Shown here: positions 1-7,737 of the stretch, piece after piece
Layout: each line of letters opens with the position of its first letter
Numbering within the stretch: the stretch's first letter is position 1
Source of the DNA: a virus
IMG/VR virus record: IMGVR_UViG_3300044675_005263
Coordinates: 41,347 to 105,346 of that record
Length of the DNA: 64,000 nt
Reading direction: 5' to 3' (one strand)
Made by a program: the position numbers and the translations under genes
The notes under the pieces: model-generated
What the model was told of the DNA's origin: nothing
Databases searched by the model: none
Seen by the model: only the letters and a program-made list of their open reading frames with translations

Positions 1-39
1 GCCATAAGCGTGAGGGCTTGCCGTAATCTTTTTACCCCG

Positions 40-183
40 CTAAATAAACTCGGTCAAGTCCCTATCACTTATCTCGCTTACATCTACGCCTTCGGCTTCA
101 GCGATAGCGTCCCAGAGATCAGCTTCGGTAAAGTCCCCCTCGGGCTTCCACTCCATAAGTATAGATAGATAATCTTTCCCCAC
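40..183 (-). CDS. Small acidic phage protein, 47 aa
   Basis: Short leftward reading frame that begins with GTG directly after the GGGGTAA stop/RBS junction of the upstream gene and ends with TAG. The product is acidic, with a helical middle (EADLWDAIAEAEG). The start was chosen because the GGGG stretch lies 7 nt upstream; an internal ATG at codon 10 is the alternative. I do not recognise a family. Its position as the last gene of a cassette of tiny leftward genes supports it being real. Confidence 0.6.
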   Translation of the reverse strand: MGKDYLSILMEWKPEGDFTEADLWDAIAEAEGVDVSEISDRDLTEFI

Positions 184-187
184 TTTT

Positions 188-571
188 TTACCCCTCTCCC
201 TCTTCATCTTTTATAAGGGTGAACGAAAACCCAGCGCAATACTCGTCGTGGCTTGCTCGTGTTGCCGTAAGAACGGTGCCTTCTTGCTTGAACCGTAGAG
301 TAAAGTCCCCGTTTATCTTTAGTGTGTCTAACACTTTATCGAAAGACACTACGGCTTCCCCTCTAACTTTGTCCCAATTCATATTGCTTCCCGTAATTCT
401 TACGGTATTCCAATCCACGCCAACCGTCTTACGCCAAGTGTTCATCATATCTTTGAACAACCATACCGAGTCCTGCCAGCAATCAAAACAATCGGCGCTA
501 GGCGTGCCGTCCTCGTTGGTGCAAGTGCAATCGCTTTTCATCTCAAGCGTAATCTTTTCCATTGTGTCCAT
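188..571 (-). CDS. Hypothetical protein, 127 aa
   Basis: Unknown acidic protein. The start MDTMEKITLE is chosen over a longer frame because GGGAAAGGC lies just upstream and the promoter-like TATGAT lies further up, inside the longer frame. Near the N-terminus is a CTC...CFDC cysteine cluster (CxC and CxxC) that could bind a metal; the rest looks beta-rich (NGDFTLRFKQEGTVLTATR). The frame ends EEGEG followed by TAA, and this GAGGGGTAA doubles as the ribosome site for the next gene. No family recognised. Confidence 0.75.
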   Translation of the reverse strand: MDTMEKITLEMKSDCTCTNEDGTPSADCFDCWQDSVWLFKDMMNTWRKTVGVDWNTVRITGSNMNWDKVRGEAVVSFDKVLDTLKINGDFTLRFKQEGTVLTATRASHDEYCAGFSFTLIKDEEGEG

Positions 572-611
572 TATCTTGCCTTTCCCTAGTTTGTTTGAAC
601 AAGATAATCCT

Positions 612-617
612 ATCATA
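612..617 (-). promoter_or_regulatory. Promoter -10 box (AGGTATGATA family)
   Basis: Minus-strand TATGAT preceded by AGG and followed by AGG, 40 nt upstream of the start at 571. A weak -35 (TTGAAG) lies 19 nt upstream. The same extended box recurs before many leftward genes in this arm. Confidence 0.5.
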
Positions 618-711
618 CCTTTCTGCAAATAGGGCTCTTCAACTCCATATTGTTTTTTCCGGGTCCTCTAGCTTCTCGGCCTGGATCCTTTTTTACCCCT
701 CGCCACAAAAA

Positions 712-739
712 AGAAAAACCCCCGCCGTAGCGAGGGCTT
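712..739 (-). terminator. Rho-independent terminator
   Basis: Minus-strand RNA folds as CCCTCGC-TACG-GCGGGGG followed by TTTTTC. One U-G pair forms only on this strand, which fits leftward transcription. It lies just past the stop of the gene ending at 752. Confidence 0.8.
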
Positions 740-751
740 CTCTTACTTCCG

Positions 752-1033
752 TTACGCCTTGCCACCTCGTTTGCGATAGCGACCCAACGCTTCATCTAGT
801 GTTGAGCAGTAATCACCGTTTTGAGCAACGAACCCGTTTTCAGTAGCAAGGACATTCCATACTACGAACGGCATACCTTCGATAGCAAAATTGACGAATA
901 CCGCTACCCAAGAGGCATACAATCCCTGTGTCCGTTCGCCTGTCTTTGTAACCGCTATGGCAATACGCTCGTTGATAAACTCGCCAGCCTTGAACTCAAT
1001 CAAGTCTTTAGGCACTTCATTTTGTGTAAGCAT
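752..1033 (-). CDS. Hypothetical protein, 93 aa
   Basis: Unknown protein with a hydrophobic middle (LYASWVAVFVNFAIEGMPFVVWNV) and a basic tail (RYRKRGGKA). The start MLTQNEVPKD follows GAAAGGGAGAA at good spacing; a longer frame overlaps the promoter box. It forms a single-gene transcription unit, with a promoter at 1076-1081 upstream and a hairpin terminator directly downstream. No family recognised. Confidence 0.7.
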   Translation of the reverse strand: MLTQNEVPKDLIEFKAGEFINERIAIAVTKTGERTQGLYASWVAVFVNFAIEGMPFVVWNVLATENGFVAQNGDYCSTLDEALGRYRKRGGKA

Positions 1034-1075
1034 TTCTCCCTTTCTTACTAGCCGTCTTGCTAGTGGAGCAAGCCT

Positions 1076-1081
1076 ATCATA
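1076..1081 (-). promoter_or_regulatory. Promoter -10 box (AGGTATGATA family)
   Basis: Minus-strand GAGGTATGATAGGCTTG, the shared extended -10, 43 nt before the start at 1033. A TTCGAT-like -35 lies 18 nt upstream. Confidence 0.5.
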
Positions 1082-1146
1082 CCTCTCTGCACTTTCATAA
1101 TCGAACCGCTTCCTGGATCCTTTTTTACCCCTGCCCCTTGCCAAAA

Positions 1147-1175
1147 GAAAAAACCCCCACCTTTCGGTGAGGGCT
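1147..1175 (-). terminator. Rho-independent terminator
   Basis: Minus-strand CCCTCACC-GAAA-GGTGGGGG stem with TTTTTTC tail, downstream of the gene ending at 1201. The single U-G pair forms only on the minus strand. Confidence 0.85.
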
Positions 1176-1200
1176 TTTGCCTTGCTAAGTAATAGGGAGA

Positions 1201-1596
1201 TTACTTTGCGGTTAGGACAGGATACTCCGTAGTCTTTGCTACCAAGTCAAAAATCTCTCGGTAGTCATTGAACAAAATATCTCCGTCAAAATCGGTGCGT
1301 TCCCTTAGGTCAATCTTGACTCGTTCCTCGCCAGCGACAAGCCCAACTTCTGCTTCGCCAACCCACTTATCTTTCTTATTGACCTTTATTTTTTCCCAAC
1401 CCATAAGGGCGTAAATCTCTGCCTTGATTTTTTCCAACTCGGCAGTTTGCGCTGAAATCGTTTCAGAAATAGTTTTCTTTTTTGCGATTAGAGCGAGGAC
1501 ATTAGTTTCATCTAAAACTACTGCCTTCTTTGTTGTTGTTGTTGTTGCTACTGACTTTACTTCTACTACTTCGTATGATACTTCGGTGTTAGCCAT
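1201..1596 (-). CDS. Hypothetical coiled-coil protein, 131 aa
   Basis: The start MANTEVSYEV has AAAGGAAA upstream. After a Thr/Lys-rich linker there is a helix likely to form a coiled coil (KKKTISETISAQTAELEKIK), then a charged domain ending in a DLVAKTTEYPVLTAK tail. It is a single unit with its own upstream TATGAT box near 1668 and a downstream terminator. No known family; a structural or binding role would be a guess. Confidence 0.7.
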   Translation of the reverse strand: MANTEVSYEVVEVKSVATTTTTKKAVVLDETNVLALIAKKKTISETISAQTAELEKIKAEIYALMGWEKIKVNKKDKWVGEAEVGLVAGEERVKIDLRERTDFDGDILFNDYREIFDLVAKTTEYPVLTAK

Positions 1597-1716
1597 TTGG
1601 CGTTTCCTTTTTCTCTTTGTCTTGTGTAAGTCCGAGCGATTTACCCGAACAAGTAGAACAATACACTCATCATAACCTTTATGCAAATCGTGGTGAGCGT
1701 GTCGTCAAATTATTTT

Positions 1717-1905
1717 TTATTGAGCCTCTGCGTGTTCGTAGAGTCCAGTATAGATAATTACCTGACCTTCATTATCGTAGTCATATCCCACTCTTTGAGA
1801 TAGGGCTTCTACTAGGTATGAGGTAGAGATAGCCCAGCGTGAGAACGCATAGCCAATTCCCCCACCAATAATCATCATCAGTAAAGTGAAACCATTGAAA
1901 AACAT
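1717..1905 (-). CDS. Small membrane protein, 62 aa
   Basis: The N-terminal segment (FTLLMMIIGGGIGYAFS, about residues 6-23) is one likely membrane helix; the rest is an acidic, probably cytoplasmic tail. GAGGTAAAA precedes the ATG, with the leader CGAAGGGA and a TATGAT promoter box upstream. Function unknown. Confidence 0.65.
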   Translation of the reverse strand: MFFNGFTLLMMIIGGGIGYAFSRWAISTSYLVEALSQRVGYDYDNEGQVIIYTGLYEHAEAQ

Positions 1906-1949
1906 TTTTACCTCTTTCCCTTCGTCATTTGGTATTGCTAGGCAAGCCT

Positions 1950-1955
1950 ATCATA
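1950..1955 (-). promoter_or_regulatory. Promoter -10 box (AGGTATGATA family)
   Basis: Minus-strand AAGGTATGATAGGCTTGCC, 45 nt before the start at 1905. It lies close to the stop of the upstream gene, so the promoter sits in a very short intergenic gap. Confidence 0.5.
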
Positions 1956-1962
1956 CCTTCCT

Positions 1963-2127
1963 TCAATTTTCGACAATCTCCACCTCAAACTCGGTAGAGC
2001 GTGCAAGGTCGTGTCCATACTCGTTTTGTAGCCAATCAAGGGCTTTTACCTCTGCCTCTCTTTGAGTATCGGCTTCTAGCTCCGTTCCAAAATGAGATAC
2101 ATAAGTAGCCTTCCAACTCTTACTCAT
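1963..2127 (-). CDS. Small hypothetical protein, 54 aa
   Basis: Frame MSKSWKATYVSHFGTELEAD... ends EIVEN-TGA. The ATG overlaps the end of the upstream gene by 8 nt, as is usual for translational coupling here. The pattern of a short beta strand followed by a helix (AEVKALDWLQNEYG) looks like many tiny phage proteins that take an amino-acid stretch as a 'domain of unknown function'. No family recognised. Confidence 0.65.
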   Translation of the reverse strand: MSKSWKATYVSHFGTELEADTQREAEVKALDWLQNEYGHDLARSTEFEVEIVEN

Positions 2128-2365
2128 TTACAACCTCATTTACTAAATCAACAAAAAGTTCGGCGGCATCACTCTGAAAACTCCACTCGCCGTCATCATA
2201 CTTAGCAACAACTTCTCCCCATTGAGTATCCGTTAGTTCTTTCAGTTCGTCAGTTTCGTGGTCGTAGGCATAGTCCTCTACCGTTTCCTTATCCCAATAG
2301 GCGACTATCAACTCTTGCTCGCCGTCATACGCTTGCAACTGCTCAACCAAGTCTTTGACCTTCAT
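2120..2365 (-). CDS. Acidic hypothetical protein, 81 aa
   Basis: Strongly acidic product beginning MKVKDLVEQLQAYDGEQELI. AAGGGAGTAACGGC precedes the ATG. The opening resembles many phage proteins of the pattern 'vkdLieqLqkydpd.evyv' seen in small unknown families. It overlaps the genes on both sides (ATGA upstream, 8 nt downstream), so the cluster is probably one transcript. Confidence 0.75.
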   Translation of the reverse strand: MKVKDLVEQLQAYDGEQELIVAYWDKETVEDYAYDHETDELKELTDTQWGEVVAKYDDGEWSFQSDAAELFVDLVNEVVNE

Positions 2366-2541
2366 GCCGTTACTCCCTTATCTTGATCCGTTTTTACCCC
2401 CAGCGTGTCTCGCCGTGTAGGTCTAGGCTCGTGTGCGGAGTTTGTTCCATCCCATCCGCACACATCACCACCCGTTAGGTCTACCCACCAGCCAGCCTTA
2501 TCTAGCCGTATGCCGTAGCCACAGAACTTGCATAGTCTCAT
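2362..2541 (-). CDS. Small zinc-binding-type protein, 59 aa
   Basis: Starts MRLCKFCGYGIRL and contains C4, C7, C28 and H37 in the pattern CxxCG...WVDLTGGDVC...HEP. Similar small proteins with a CxxCG pair, a tryptophan-rich 'WVD' strand and a terminal HEP are common in actinobacteriophages (recalled). Its ATG overlaps the TAA of the gene before it (TAATG) and its TGA overlaps the ATG of the next gene. Probably a small zinc ribbon; partner unknown. Confidence 0.7.
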   Translation of the reverse strand: MRLCKFCGYGIRLDKAGWWVDLTGGDVCGWDGTNSAHEPRPTRRDTLGVKTDQDKGVTA

Positions 2542-2738
2542 TAGTAAGAGGCTCCTAGTTTGTCGGGATTATTTACTGCGTATTCCACGCCGTTATCGTA
2601 TCCAGCATAATAAAGACTCTCTAGCCGTTCGGCTAGAACCTTTACCGCCTTATCCATATCGGACATGCTTGCCTCGAAATACATTATTTCCTCGGCTTGT
2701 TCTTTTACATCTTTACGAACTTGTTTTTTTGTTCTCAT
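2541..2738 (-). CDS. Hypothetical protein, 65 aa
   Basis: Starts MRTKKQVRKDVKEQAEEIMY after a strong GGAGGTGATACAAAG ribosome site. The product is mostly helical and rich in charged residues, with a tyrosine-rich patch (SLYYAGYDNGVEYAV). First gene of a four-gene overlapping group reaching down to 1963. No family recognised. Confidence 0.75.
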   Translation of the reverse strand: MRTKKQVRKDVKEQAEEIMYFEASMSDMDKAVKVLAERLESLYYAGYDNGVEYAVNNPDKLGASY

Positions 2739-2787
2739 CTTTGTATCACCTCCGTCATTTGTTGAGCAAGTTTATCATACCTTTTGA

Positions 2788-3084
2788 TTATTCTGTATCT
2801 TTTTCTTGACGGATAACATTTACTGCGTTCATAAAAGTTTCTGCTCGAACTTGATTGAAAACAAAGTCGTTCGTCCAAAGTCTAAGAAACCTTATCCATT
2901 GTTCTTCCGTGATTTCATATCCGAGTTCAGCTTCGACATCTGACTTACACCAAACGCCCCAATGAACAAGTTCATTTGGGTCAAACTCCTGAGCAATAAA
3001 CTCAGCAACTTGATCAGCGGTGAGGAACTCAGCATCTTCTTCTAGTTCTTCATCATCTATCTCTATGTTATTTTCATCTTCCAT
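2788..3084 (-). CDS. Acidic hypothetical protein, 98 aa
   Basis: The first 20 residues are nearly all acidic (MEDENNIEIDDEELEEDAEF), followed by a helical, tryptophan-containing domain (LVHWGVWCKSDVEAELGY). GGGGGTGATATAAAAA precedes the ATG. Highly acidic small phage proteins often mimic DNA or bind host factors, but nothing in the sequence proves that here. Confidence 0.7.
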   Translation of the reverse strand: MEDENNIEIDDEELEEDAEFLTADQVAEFIAQEFDPNELVHWGVWCKSDVEAELGYEITEEQWIRFLRLWTNDFVFNQVRAETFMNAVNVIRQEKDTE

Positions 3085-3106
3085 TTTTTATATCACCCCC
3101 TTTTTT

Positions 3107-3388
3107 TCATCTCAGTTTTACCCCTAGTTCGTGCCGACCCAAGTTATCTAAAGTTTCTTGGGCAATCTCGATAATCCGTTCTAGGATTTTCGGAGAAATC
3201 ATATGTTCCAACACGACAGGCTCCTCGCCTTCTGTGTGGTCATGGACAAAGAGAACAACATTTCCTGCTTCCGAATAGCCGAAGCCAATCGGATAGGTAG
3301 AGGTCATAAAATCTAAGTGCATGGTGTTATCAGACATTGGTGCTATCAGGGTTCCCTTTGGTAGAACCTGCTTTTTGACTTTTGCCAT
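3107..3388 (-). CDS. Hypothetical protein, 93 aa
   Basis: The start MAKVKKQVLPKG is chosen because the conserved leader AAATGACGAAGGGAAAAA lies immediately upstream; the longer frame reads through that leader. The N-terminal half is beta-rich (NTMHLDFMTSTYPIGFGY) and the C-terminal half helical. The final codons GGG GTA AAA CTG contain the recurring GGGGTAAAA motif inside coding sequence. Function unknown. Confidence 0.7.
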   Translation of the reverse strand: MAKVKKQVLPKGTLIAPMSDNTMHLDFMTSTYPIGFGYSEAGNVVLFVHDHTEGEEPVVLEHMISPKILERIIEIAQETLDNLGRHELGVKLR

Positions 3389-3431
3389 TTGGCTTTTTCC
3401 CTTCGTCATTTGTGGAAGTATCATAGCAGTT

Positions 3432-3923
3432 TTAGTGGTGGAAATCCACCGCAACCATAAATTGTTTTTTTGGGTCTTTCTCAATGCGCTCGTGTAGGTA
3501 TTGCAGATTTGCGGTGCCAGCCTCTAGGTCAAACATGGCACTATCGTAAGTCCAGTAGTCGGCAAGTGTTGAGCCAATGGTTCGCAAGTAATGACCGTCC
3601 ATGCCTAGATTATAGTTATTGACTATGGGTTTGTAATCGGCAATTAGATCAGAAATGTTCTCTCTACCTTCTAAGTAAGACAACGCTCTTTTCATATTGG
3701 CAACTCGGTATTCAGAGAACTCTTTTATCACTTCGTTCCACTTCTCAGGGTCGTTAGAATAAAGAATTACATCTGGCTCTCCTTCTCCAAAGAGTCCAGA
3801 GAAACGCCCACCTATCTCAGACCAATCAGACCAACTTGCCTCATCAAGTCTGCTACCAACTGCGTCAATAGCGTCTTGGTGGTTCTCAGCTTCAACAAAA
3901 ATCAACTGCACACTATGAGACAT
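3432..3923 (-). CDS. Hypothetical protein, 163 aa
   Basis: Starts MSHSVQLIFVEAENHQDAID, preceded by TAGGGGTAAAA. The N-terminal block has the look of an alpha/beta fold (QLIFVEAENHQDAIDAV), followed by a tryptophan-rich 'WSDWSEIGGRFSG' motif. That motif is seen in a family of phage and plasmid proteins of unknown function (recalled), where WSxxGGRW/F is conserved. The end VAVDFHH is histidine-rich. No firm function. Confidence 0.75.
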   Translation of the reverse strand: MSHSVQLIFVEAENHQDAIDAVGSRLDEASWSDWSEIGGRFSGLFGEGEPDVILYSNDPEKWNEVIKEFSEYRVANMKRALSYLEGRENISDLIADYKPIVNNYNLGMDGHYLRTIGSTLADYWTYDSAMFDLEAGTANLQYLHERIEKDPKKQFMVAVDFHH

Positions 3924-3931
3924 TTTTACCC

Positions 3932-4132
3932 CTACACCTTTCCCCAAGAACGGGCTTCGGTGTAAGGCTCTGCAACATACTCAGCCCACTTGATTAAATC
4001 ACGGGGAAACTCACATAGGGCTTCTTGCTCTGCCAACTCTATCGCTTCGTCCTCTGTGTTGGCTTCGACTTCATAATAAATGTTGTTGTCCTCTGAGAGA
4101 TACCCTCGCACTATCCATTTCTGCTTTTCCAT
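3932..4132 (-). CDS. Small hypothetical protein, 66 aa
   Basis: Starts MEKQKWIVRGYLSEDNNIYYEVEA then a helix with the repeated pattern EDEAIELAEQEA. The beta-beta-alpha layout with 'eveAnteeEAielAe' is typical of small phage proteins of the DpnD/PcfM-like type (recalled, weak). It begins 2 nt after the TAA of the upstream gene, using GAGGGGTAAAA as ribosome site. Confidence 0.75.
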   Translation of the reverse strand: MEKQKWIVRGYLSEDNNIYYEVEANTEDEAIELAEQEALCEFPRDLIKWAEYVAEPYTEARSWGKV

Positions 4133-4134
4133 TT

Positions 4135-4560
4135 TTACCCCTCTTGTTCGCTTTGTTCTAAGTTGGAAATGATTTCCTCAGGCGACATAAAATCTAAAAG
4201 GTCTAGGTGTGAAGTAAGTTCTACAACTTCGCACTCTCGGCACTCCTCTATTCTTTCCAGCCTTCTCAGCAGGGCTTCATCTCTTAGTGTTAGTTCCAAA
4301 CCTTCCTCTATCTTGGAAAAAATAACTCTCATCTGTAAATGAAATCTTTTCATATAGTCCAAAGAATTTTGGTATAACTCATTTGAAACTATGTCGTTTT
4401 CTTTGAGAATTTTCTCGTTGATTTTGCAGGTAGGTATCCACACAGTTTCATTATCTATGATTAGTTGATAGCCATCATCAGAAGTTTTCTTTGAGATAGG
4501 TTCGTAACTGTGTCTGACTCTGCTAACTGCCATGCTGTGAATACGAGTTCTCTTTTTCAT
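4135..4560 (-). CDS. Hypothetical protein, 141 aa
   Basis: The start MKKRTRIHSMAVSRV follows the conserved leader GACGAAAGGGAGAAA. Basic N-terminus, then a helical body with a CRECE motif near residue 113 and an acidic tail ending EQEG-TAA; the GAGGGGTAA is the next gene's ribosome site. No family recognised. Confidence 0.7.
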   Translation of the reverse strand: MKKRTRIHSMAVSRVRHSYEPISKKTSDDGYQLIIDNETVWIPTCKINEKILKENDIVSNELYQNSLDYMKRFHLQMRVIFSKIEEGLELTLRDEALLRRLERIEECRECEVVELTSHLDLLDFMSPEEIISNLEQSEQEG

Positions 4561-4594
4561 TTTCTCCCTTTCGTCGTTTGATAAAGCCGAGCCT

Positions 4595-4600
4595 ATCATA
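4595..4600 (-). promoter_or_regulatory. Promoter -10 box (AGGTATGATA family)
   Basis: Minus-strand AGAAAGGTATGATAGGCTCG, 35 nt before the start at 4560. The box overlaps nothing coding and directly precedes the CGACGAAAGGGA leader. Confidence 0.5.
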
Positions 4601-4608
4601 CCTTTCTG

Positions 4609-5064
4609 CTAATCCAAAACTAGAATTGCGTCTTTCTGCAAAATAGGTTTTCCCTCGTTCTCAATGTCGCAAACATTTACTATGTGTTCAGCGACAACCA
4701 CCTTCGCACTTTCTACTGCTTCGTCAATGGTGTGGGTAACTTGATCTAAATGGTTGCCATTTTGGTAGAGGTCAAACCAGTTGTTATGCACCCAGTAGTA
4801 ATCCTCATCGTCGTGGGTTGCTTCAAGCTTCTCGTCCGAGTCTAAGTCCGAGCGTATGAAATCATTTGGTGAGCAGAGGTCATAGTAGTAATCCTCACCC
4901 GCTTTGTATTTTAGGTGGGTATCCCCGTCAGCATAAACATCTACTTGGTATCCGTCTATCTCTATGCTTGCAACCCAACCACGGTCAAAGAACACGCTCT
5001 CTGTCCGTTTAGGGTGAGGTGTTTCGTTATAGACAATCTTGTATTCATACAGACCCGACTCCAC
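4609..5064 (-). CDS. Hypothetical acidic protein, 151 aa, GTG start
   Basis: I place the start at GTG (VESGLYEYKI) because it follows GAGGGGTAAAACC, the same stop/RBS junction used across this arm; a longer frame overlaps the upstream gene extensively. The protein is acidic and aromatic (DYYYDLCSPNDF, DYYWVHNNWFDLY) and ends in an alpha/beta section. Function unknown. Confidence 0.7.
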   Translation of the reverse strand: MESGLYEYKIVYNETPHPKRTESVFFDRGWVASIEIDGYQVDVYADGDTHLKYKAGEDYYYDLCSPNDFIRSDLDSDEKLEATHDDEDYYWVHNNWFDLYQNGNHLDQVTHTIDEAVESAKVVVAEHIVNVCDIENEGKPILQKDAILVLD

Positions 5065-5068
5065 GGTT

Positions 5069-5305
5069 TTACCCCTCGCCGTTTGCTTGCCGTAAGAACT
5101 CGCCAATCTTGTCCGATAGGTCATAGTCAAGATCAACTTCGGCAGGGTCGTCAAAGTTAGTAGTTCTCCAAACCCCCTCACCAGTTTCAAGGTTGGTGTA
5201 TTCATAGACCACGCCGTCTTGGAAGTGTGCGTTTAGTGTTTCGTCCTCGGCACTCCACTTCTTTGTTTCCGTGTTGTATGAAAGTAGAAAATGTATCTCT
5301 CTCAT
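5069..5305 (-). CDS. Hypothetical protein, 78 aa
   Basis: Begins MREIHFLLSYNTETKKWSAE, preceded by GGGGGTAAAAA. Looks like a small beta-sheet domain ('YNTETKKW', 'VYEYTNLETGEGVW') with an acidic C-terminal helix, ending GEG-TAA. No family recognised. Confidence 0.7.
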   Translation of the reverse strand: MREIHFLLSYNTETKKWSAEDETLNAHFQDGVVYEYTNLETGEGVWRTTNFDDPAEVDLDYDLSDKIGEFLRQANGEG

Positions 5306-5308
5306 TTT

Positions 5309-5503
5309 TTACCCCCGCTCAATCGAATAAACGAGTTTAGTTAAATCTATGCTATCTCTCTCGTCAGGGTGTATTAACTCTGCCCACTCATCTCGGCAAT
5401 CAAGGCAGACCCAATCAATCCAATCCGAGCCTGTATCTATTACTAGGCAGTTCTCGGTATCGCACTCACGGCAAGTCAAGCCGTGAAAAACTCTTACCTG
5501 CAT
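5309..5503 (-). CDS. Small zinc-ribbon-like protein, 64 aa
   Basis: Two cysteine pairs, CRECDTENC (residues 11-19) and CLDC (33-36), separated by a beta hairpin, as in zinc ribbons. Start MQVRVFHG follows GAAAGGGAAAAA. First gene of a group continuing through 5069, 4609. Likely a metal-stabilised adaptor or nucleic-acid-binding protein; the exact role is unknown. Confidence 0.7.
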   Translation of the reverse strand: MQVRVFHGLTCRECDTENCLVIDTGSDWIDWVCLDCRDEWAELIHPDERDSIDLTKLVYSIERG

Positions 5504-5794
5504 TTTTTCCCTTTCTCTCTTTGTAGCCCAACCCTATCATACCTATCCAAATAATCATAGTAGGAACTCTGAATTATTTTTTCCTAAATGCACTCCTGCA
5601 CCTCACGCTCAAAAAATTAAAAAAGGTGGCGGTCTGCCCGGAAGTAATAATTCACACTTGCCGTAAAGCTTCACGATCAAAATTTACCCCCACAAAGTGA
5701 AAAGCCCCACCGAGTAGGTGAGGCTTCTCTAGTTTCTAATCGGGGCGACACATGCTGGGAAAAATACATACCCAATTAGAAATCCTATTCTAGG
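5504..5794. other. Non-coding gap with promoter box, repeat and terminator
   Basis: Holds the -10 box TAGGTATGATAGGG near 5530, an AT-rich stretch, one forward-oriented copy of the CCCGGAAGTAATAA repeat at 5637-5650, a TTTACCCCC variant of the GGGGTAAAA motif, and the terminator of the VWA gene. No reading frame with a ribosome site was seen. Confidence 0.6.
5697..5726 (-). terminator. Rho-independent terminator of the VWA gene
   Basis: Minus-strand GCCTCACC-TACTC-GGTGGGGC stem followed by TTTTCAC, about 70 nt past the stop of the gene ending at 5795. Confidence 0.75.
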
Positions 5795-7573
5795 TCAAGC
5801 GACCTGCCTTTGCCCTGCGGTTGAGAGGACTCGCTCTGCGGTTCGCCCAATAGCCAACGCCGACTCTGTGGGGCTGGTAATCCCTGCCACCACCTGAGCA
5901 TTTACGCCCTTGCAGAGATACTCTGCCTGTGCGCCTGAGTCGCCAATCGGAAGCCATAGAACTGCTACGCCATTTCGGGTGCAAGCCTTTAGCCAACGCT
6001 GAGCCAATTCGCTTTCCTCAGGTGTGTAATGTCCGTCCGACACAACCACGAGTAAGCGAGCGCCAGTTCCATTGAGAAGGTTGAGTGAGCCGTCCAATGA
6101 ACGAAATGCTCGGTCGAACTTTTCAGTTCCGTCAGGTGCAGAATAAACTGAAACTTCTTTTAGTCGCTGACCTGCTTTGAGTGTTGGGAAAACATCTGAG
6201 CCGTAATAAACCATAGCGCATTGACCCTGAACTCTACGAACTGCCTCAGACATAATCCATGCAGTAGAAGCCATTGGTTGCATAGCACTAGACATTGACC
6301 CTGAAATATCAACCATTACTCCAACTGTGAGTGTTGGTTCGTCTGTGTGCTTGCGAACTGTTTTGCGAAAAGCCTCTGCTTGCTTATGAACTCCACGAGA
6401 AGCAAGTGCCTTGCTCTGAATAATTGCACGAGTGCGTAATCTCCCCGGAGGTGTAATGCTATTTACTTCTGTAATGTCCTTCTCACGATACTTTGCCTTT
6501 TCCAATGCACGAGCAATCTTTACTGTCGCACTTCTTTCAGAAGCAATAGGCGCTCTTTTCTCAATCAACTTAGAGGCAGTTCGGAATTCTCCGGGACCTG
6601 AACTCTTTGAGAATACTTGACGAGAGATTTCCTCATTTTTCTTTTGCTCTTTAGAACTCATTGACTTCTTTTCAGCAGACTCTTTCATAGCCTCTGAACT
6701 CTGTTGCTCTGATAAATCATCTGCAACATTTTCAGAAACTTCTGAGTCCATGTCTGCCATGAGTTCGCTCATCATCTTTGCGAAGGCTTCCATTTCCTCA
6801 GGAGTAGGTTCTCCCTTTTCTTTCTTTGCTTCTCTTACCAACTCAGCCCACTCAACTGCTAATGGGTAGCAAGGAGAAATATCATGGTGGCGAGTGTGGC
6901 TTTGGAACTTCTCAATAATCGCAACCAACTTCGCAACTAGGTCAGCACCTAGAAAATCATTTACTTGCTTGATTAAATCTGTCGCTTCTGTTTCTAGTAA
7001 TGACCCTGCAACGATACGAGCATGAGCCAATCCCACCAACTGGCAAGCAGACCCAACGCTAGAATTCTCTGCAAAAGTTTCTTTCGCTTCGTCAATAATT
7101 AAACCCATAGCACTTGCTCGTAGAAAGTTCTTTGCTCTAGGCATAGCAATAATTCCCTGTGCCTCAATGCGACCTTCCTCTAATAACATCAAAGCCTGAA
7201 ACTCATCTTGCTTTAGGTCTTTAATTCCCTGAGCCATATCCCAAGTAGAAAACTTTGCGTGGAAGGCTTCGTGCATAATCGCACCAATCGCTTTTGGAAA
7301 CTCGAATTGGTTGCGTGGCTTTGTAAGGTCGTCAATCAGATTAGGTGTAATACCTTCTCCAAAAGCCTCAATCGTATTTACCTGCACCTCAGCAAGTGAA
7401 GGGATAAAGCAAGCAGGTGCGCCTTCACCTTTGTCTGTGCCAATGCAAGCAACAATGTCGCTTCGCTCAGACCACTCATTAACGAGCAATCCAATTTCGT
7501 ATCCAACTGGTAGCCACTCAGTAGGTGTCTTGACCCCTGAGCCTTTTGTTTCTAGTGGCTTAATGTGTGCCAT
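5795..7573 (-). CDS. VWA-domain protein with HExxH (CobT / DUF2201-like)
   Basis: 592 aa. The C-terminal third is a von Willebrand A domain with a MIDAS-type motif DISGS (residues 422-426) and a later VVSDGHY strand. The N-terminal half has HEAFH at 101-105 with downstream acidic residues (LLEEGRIE, about 130-137), a metallopeptidase-like signature. A charged linker (about 280-345) joins them. This layout matches VWA-like metallopeptidase (DUF2201) and CobT-type partners of MoxR/CobS ATPases, and the size is close to CobT. The next gene upstream is such an AAA ATPase, so the two probably work as an ATP-driven chaperone or metal-chelatase pair. Own promoter-like TATGAT upstream; terminator downstream. 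Confidence 0.85.
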   Translation of the reverse strand: MAHIKPLETKGSGVKTPTEWLPVGYEIGLLVNEWSERSDIVACIGTDKGEGAPACFIPSLAEVQVNTIEAFGEGITPNLIDDLTKPRNQFEFPKAIGAIMHEAFHAKFSTWDMAQGIKDLKQDEFQALMLLEEGRIEAQGIIAMPRAKNFLRASAMGLIIDEAKETFAENSSVGSACQLVGLAHARIVAGSLLETEATDLIKQVNDFLGADLVAKLVAIIEKFQSHTRHHDISPCYPLAVEWAELVREAKKEKGEPTPEEMEAFAKMMSELMADMDSEVSENVADDLSEQQSSEAMKESAEKKSMSSKEQKKNEEISRQVFSKSSGPGEFRTASKLIEKRAPIASERSATVKIARALEKAKYREKDITEVNSITPPGRLRTRAIIQSKALASRGVHKQAEAFRKTVRKHTDEPTLTVGVMVDISGSMSSAMQPMASTAWIMSEAVRRVQGQCAMVYYGSDVFPTLKAGQRLKEVSVYSAPDGTEKFDRAFRSLDGSLNLLNGTGARLLVVVSDGHYTPEESELAQRWLKACTRNGVAVLWLPIGDSGAQAEYLCKGVNAQVVAGITSPTESALAIGRTAERVLSTAGQRQVA

Positions 7574-7627
7574 GTCTTTTGTCCTTTTCCCTTTTAGTTT
7601 TGTATCGTGTGTCTAACGATAGGTCTA

Positions 7628-7633
7628 TCATAC
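7628..7633 (-). promoter_or_regulatory. Promoter -10 box before the VWA gene
   Basis: Minus-strand ATGTATGATAGACC, a variant of the AGGTATGATA box, about 55 nt upstream of the VWA start. The intervening leader contains AAAAGGGAAAAGGAC. Confidence 0.45.
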
Positions 7634-7737
7634 ATTTTTATTTATCTATATGCAACTTTAGGTCTATCTGTGTCTAGGTCGGAAGGTGTGAATTTTGATC
7701 GTAGGACTCAAAGCTTCCCCTCGCTTTTACCCCCTTT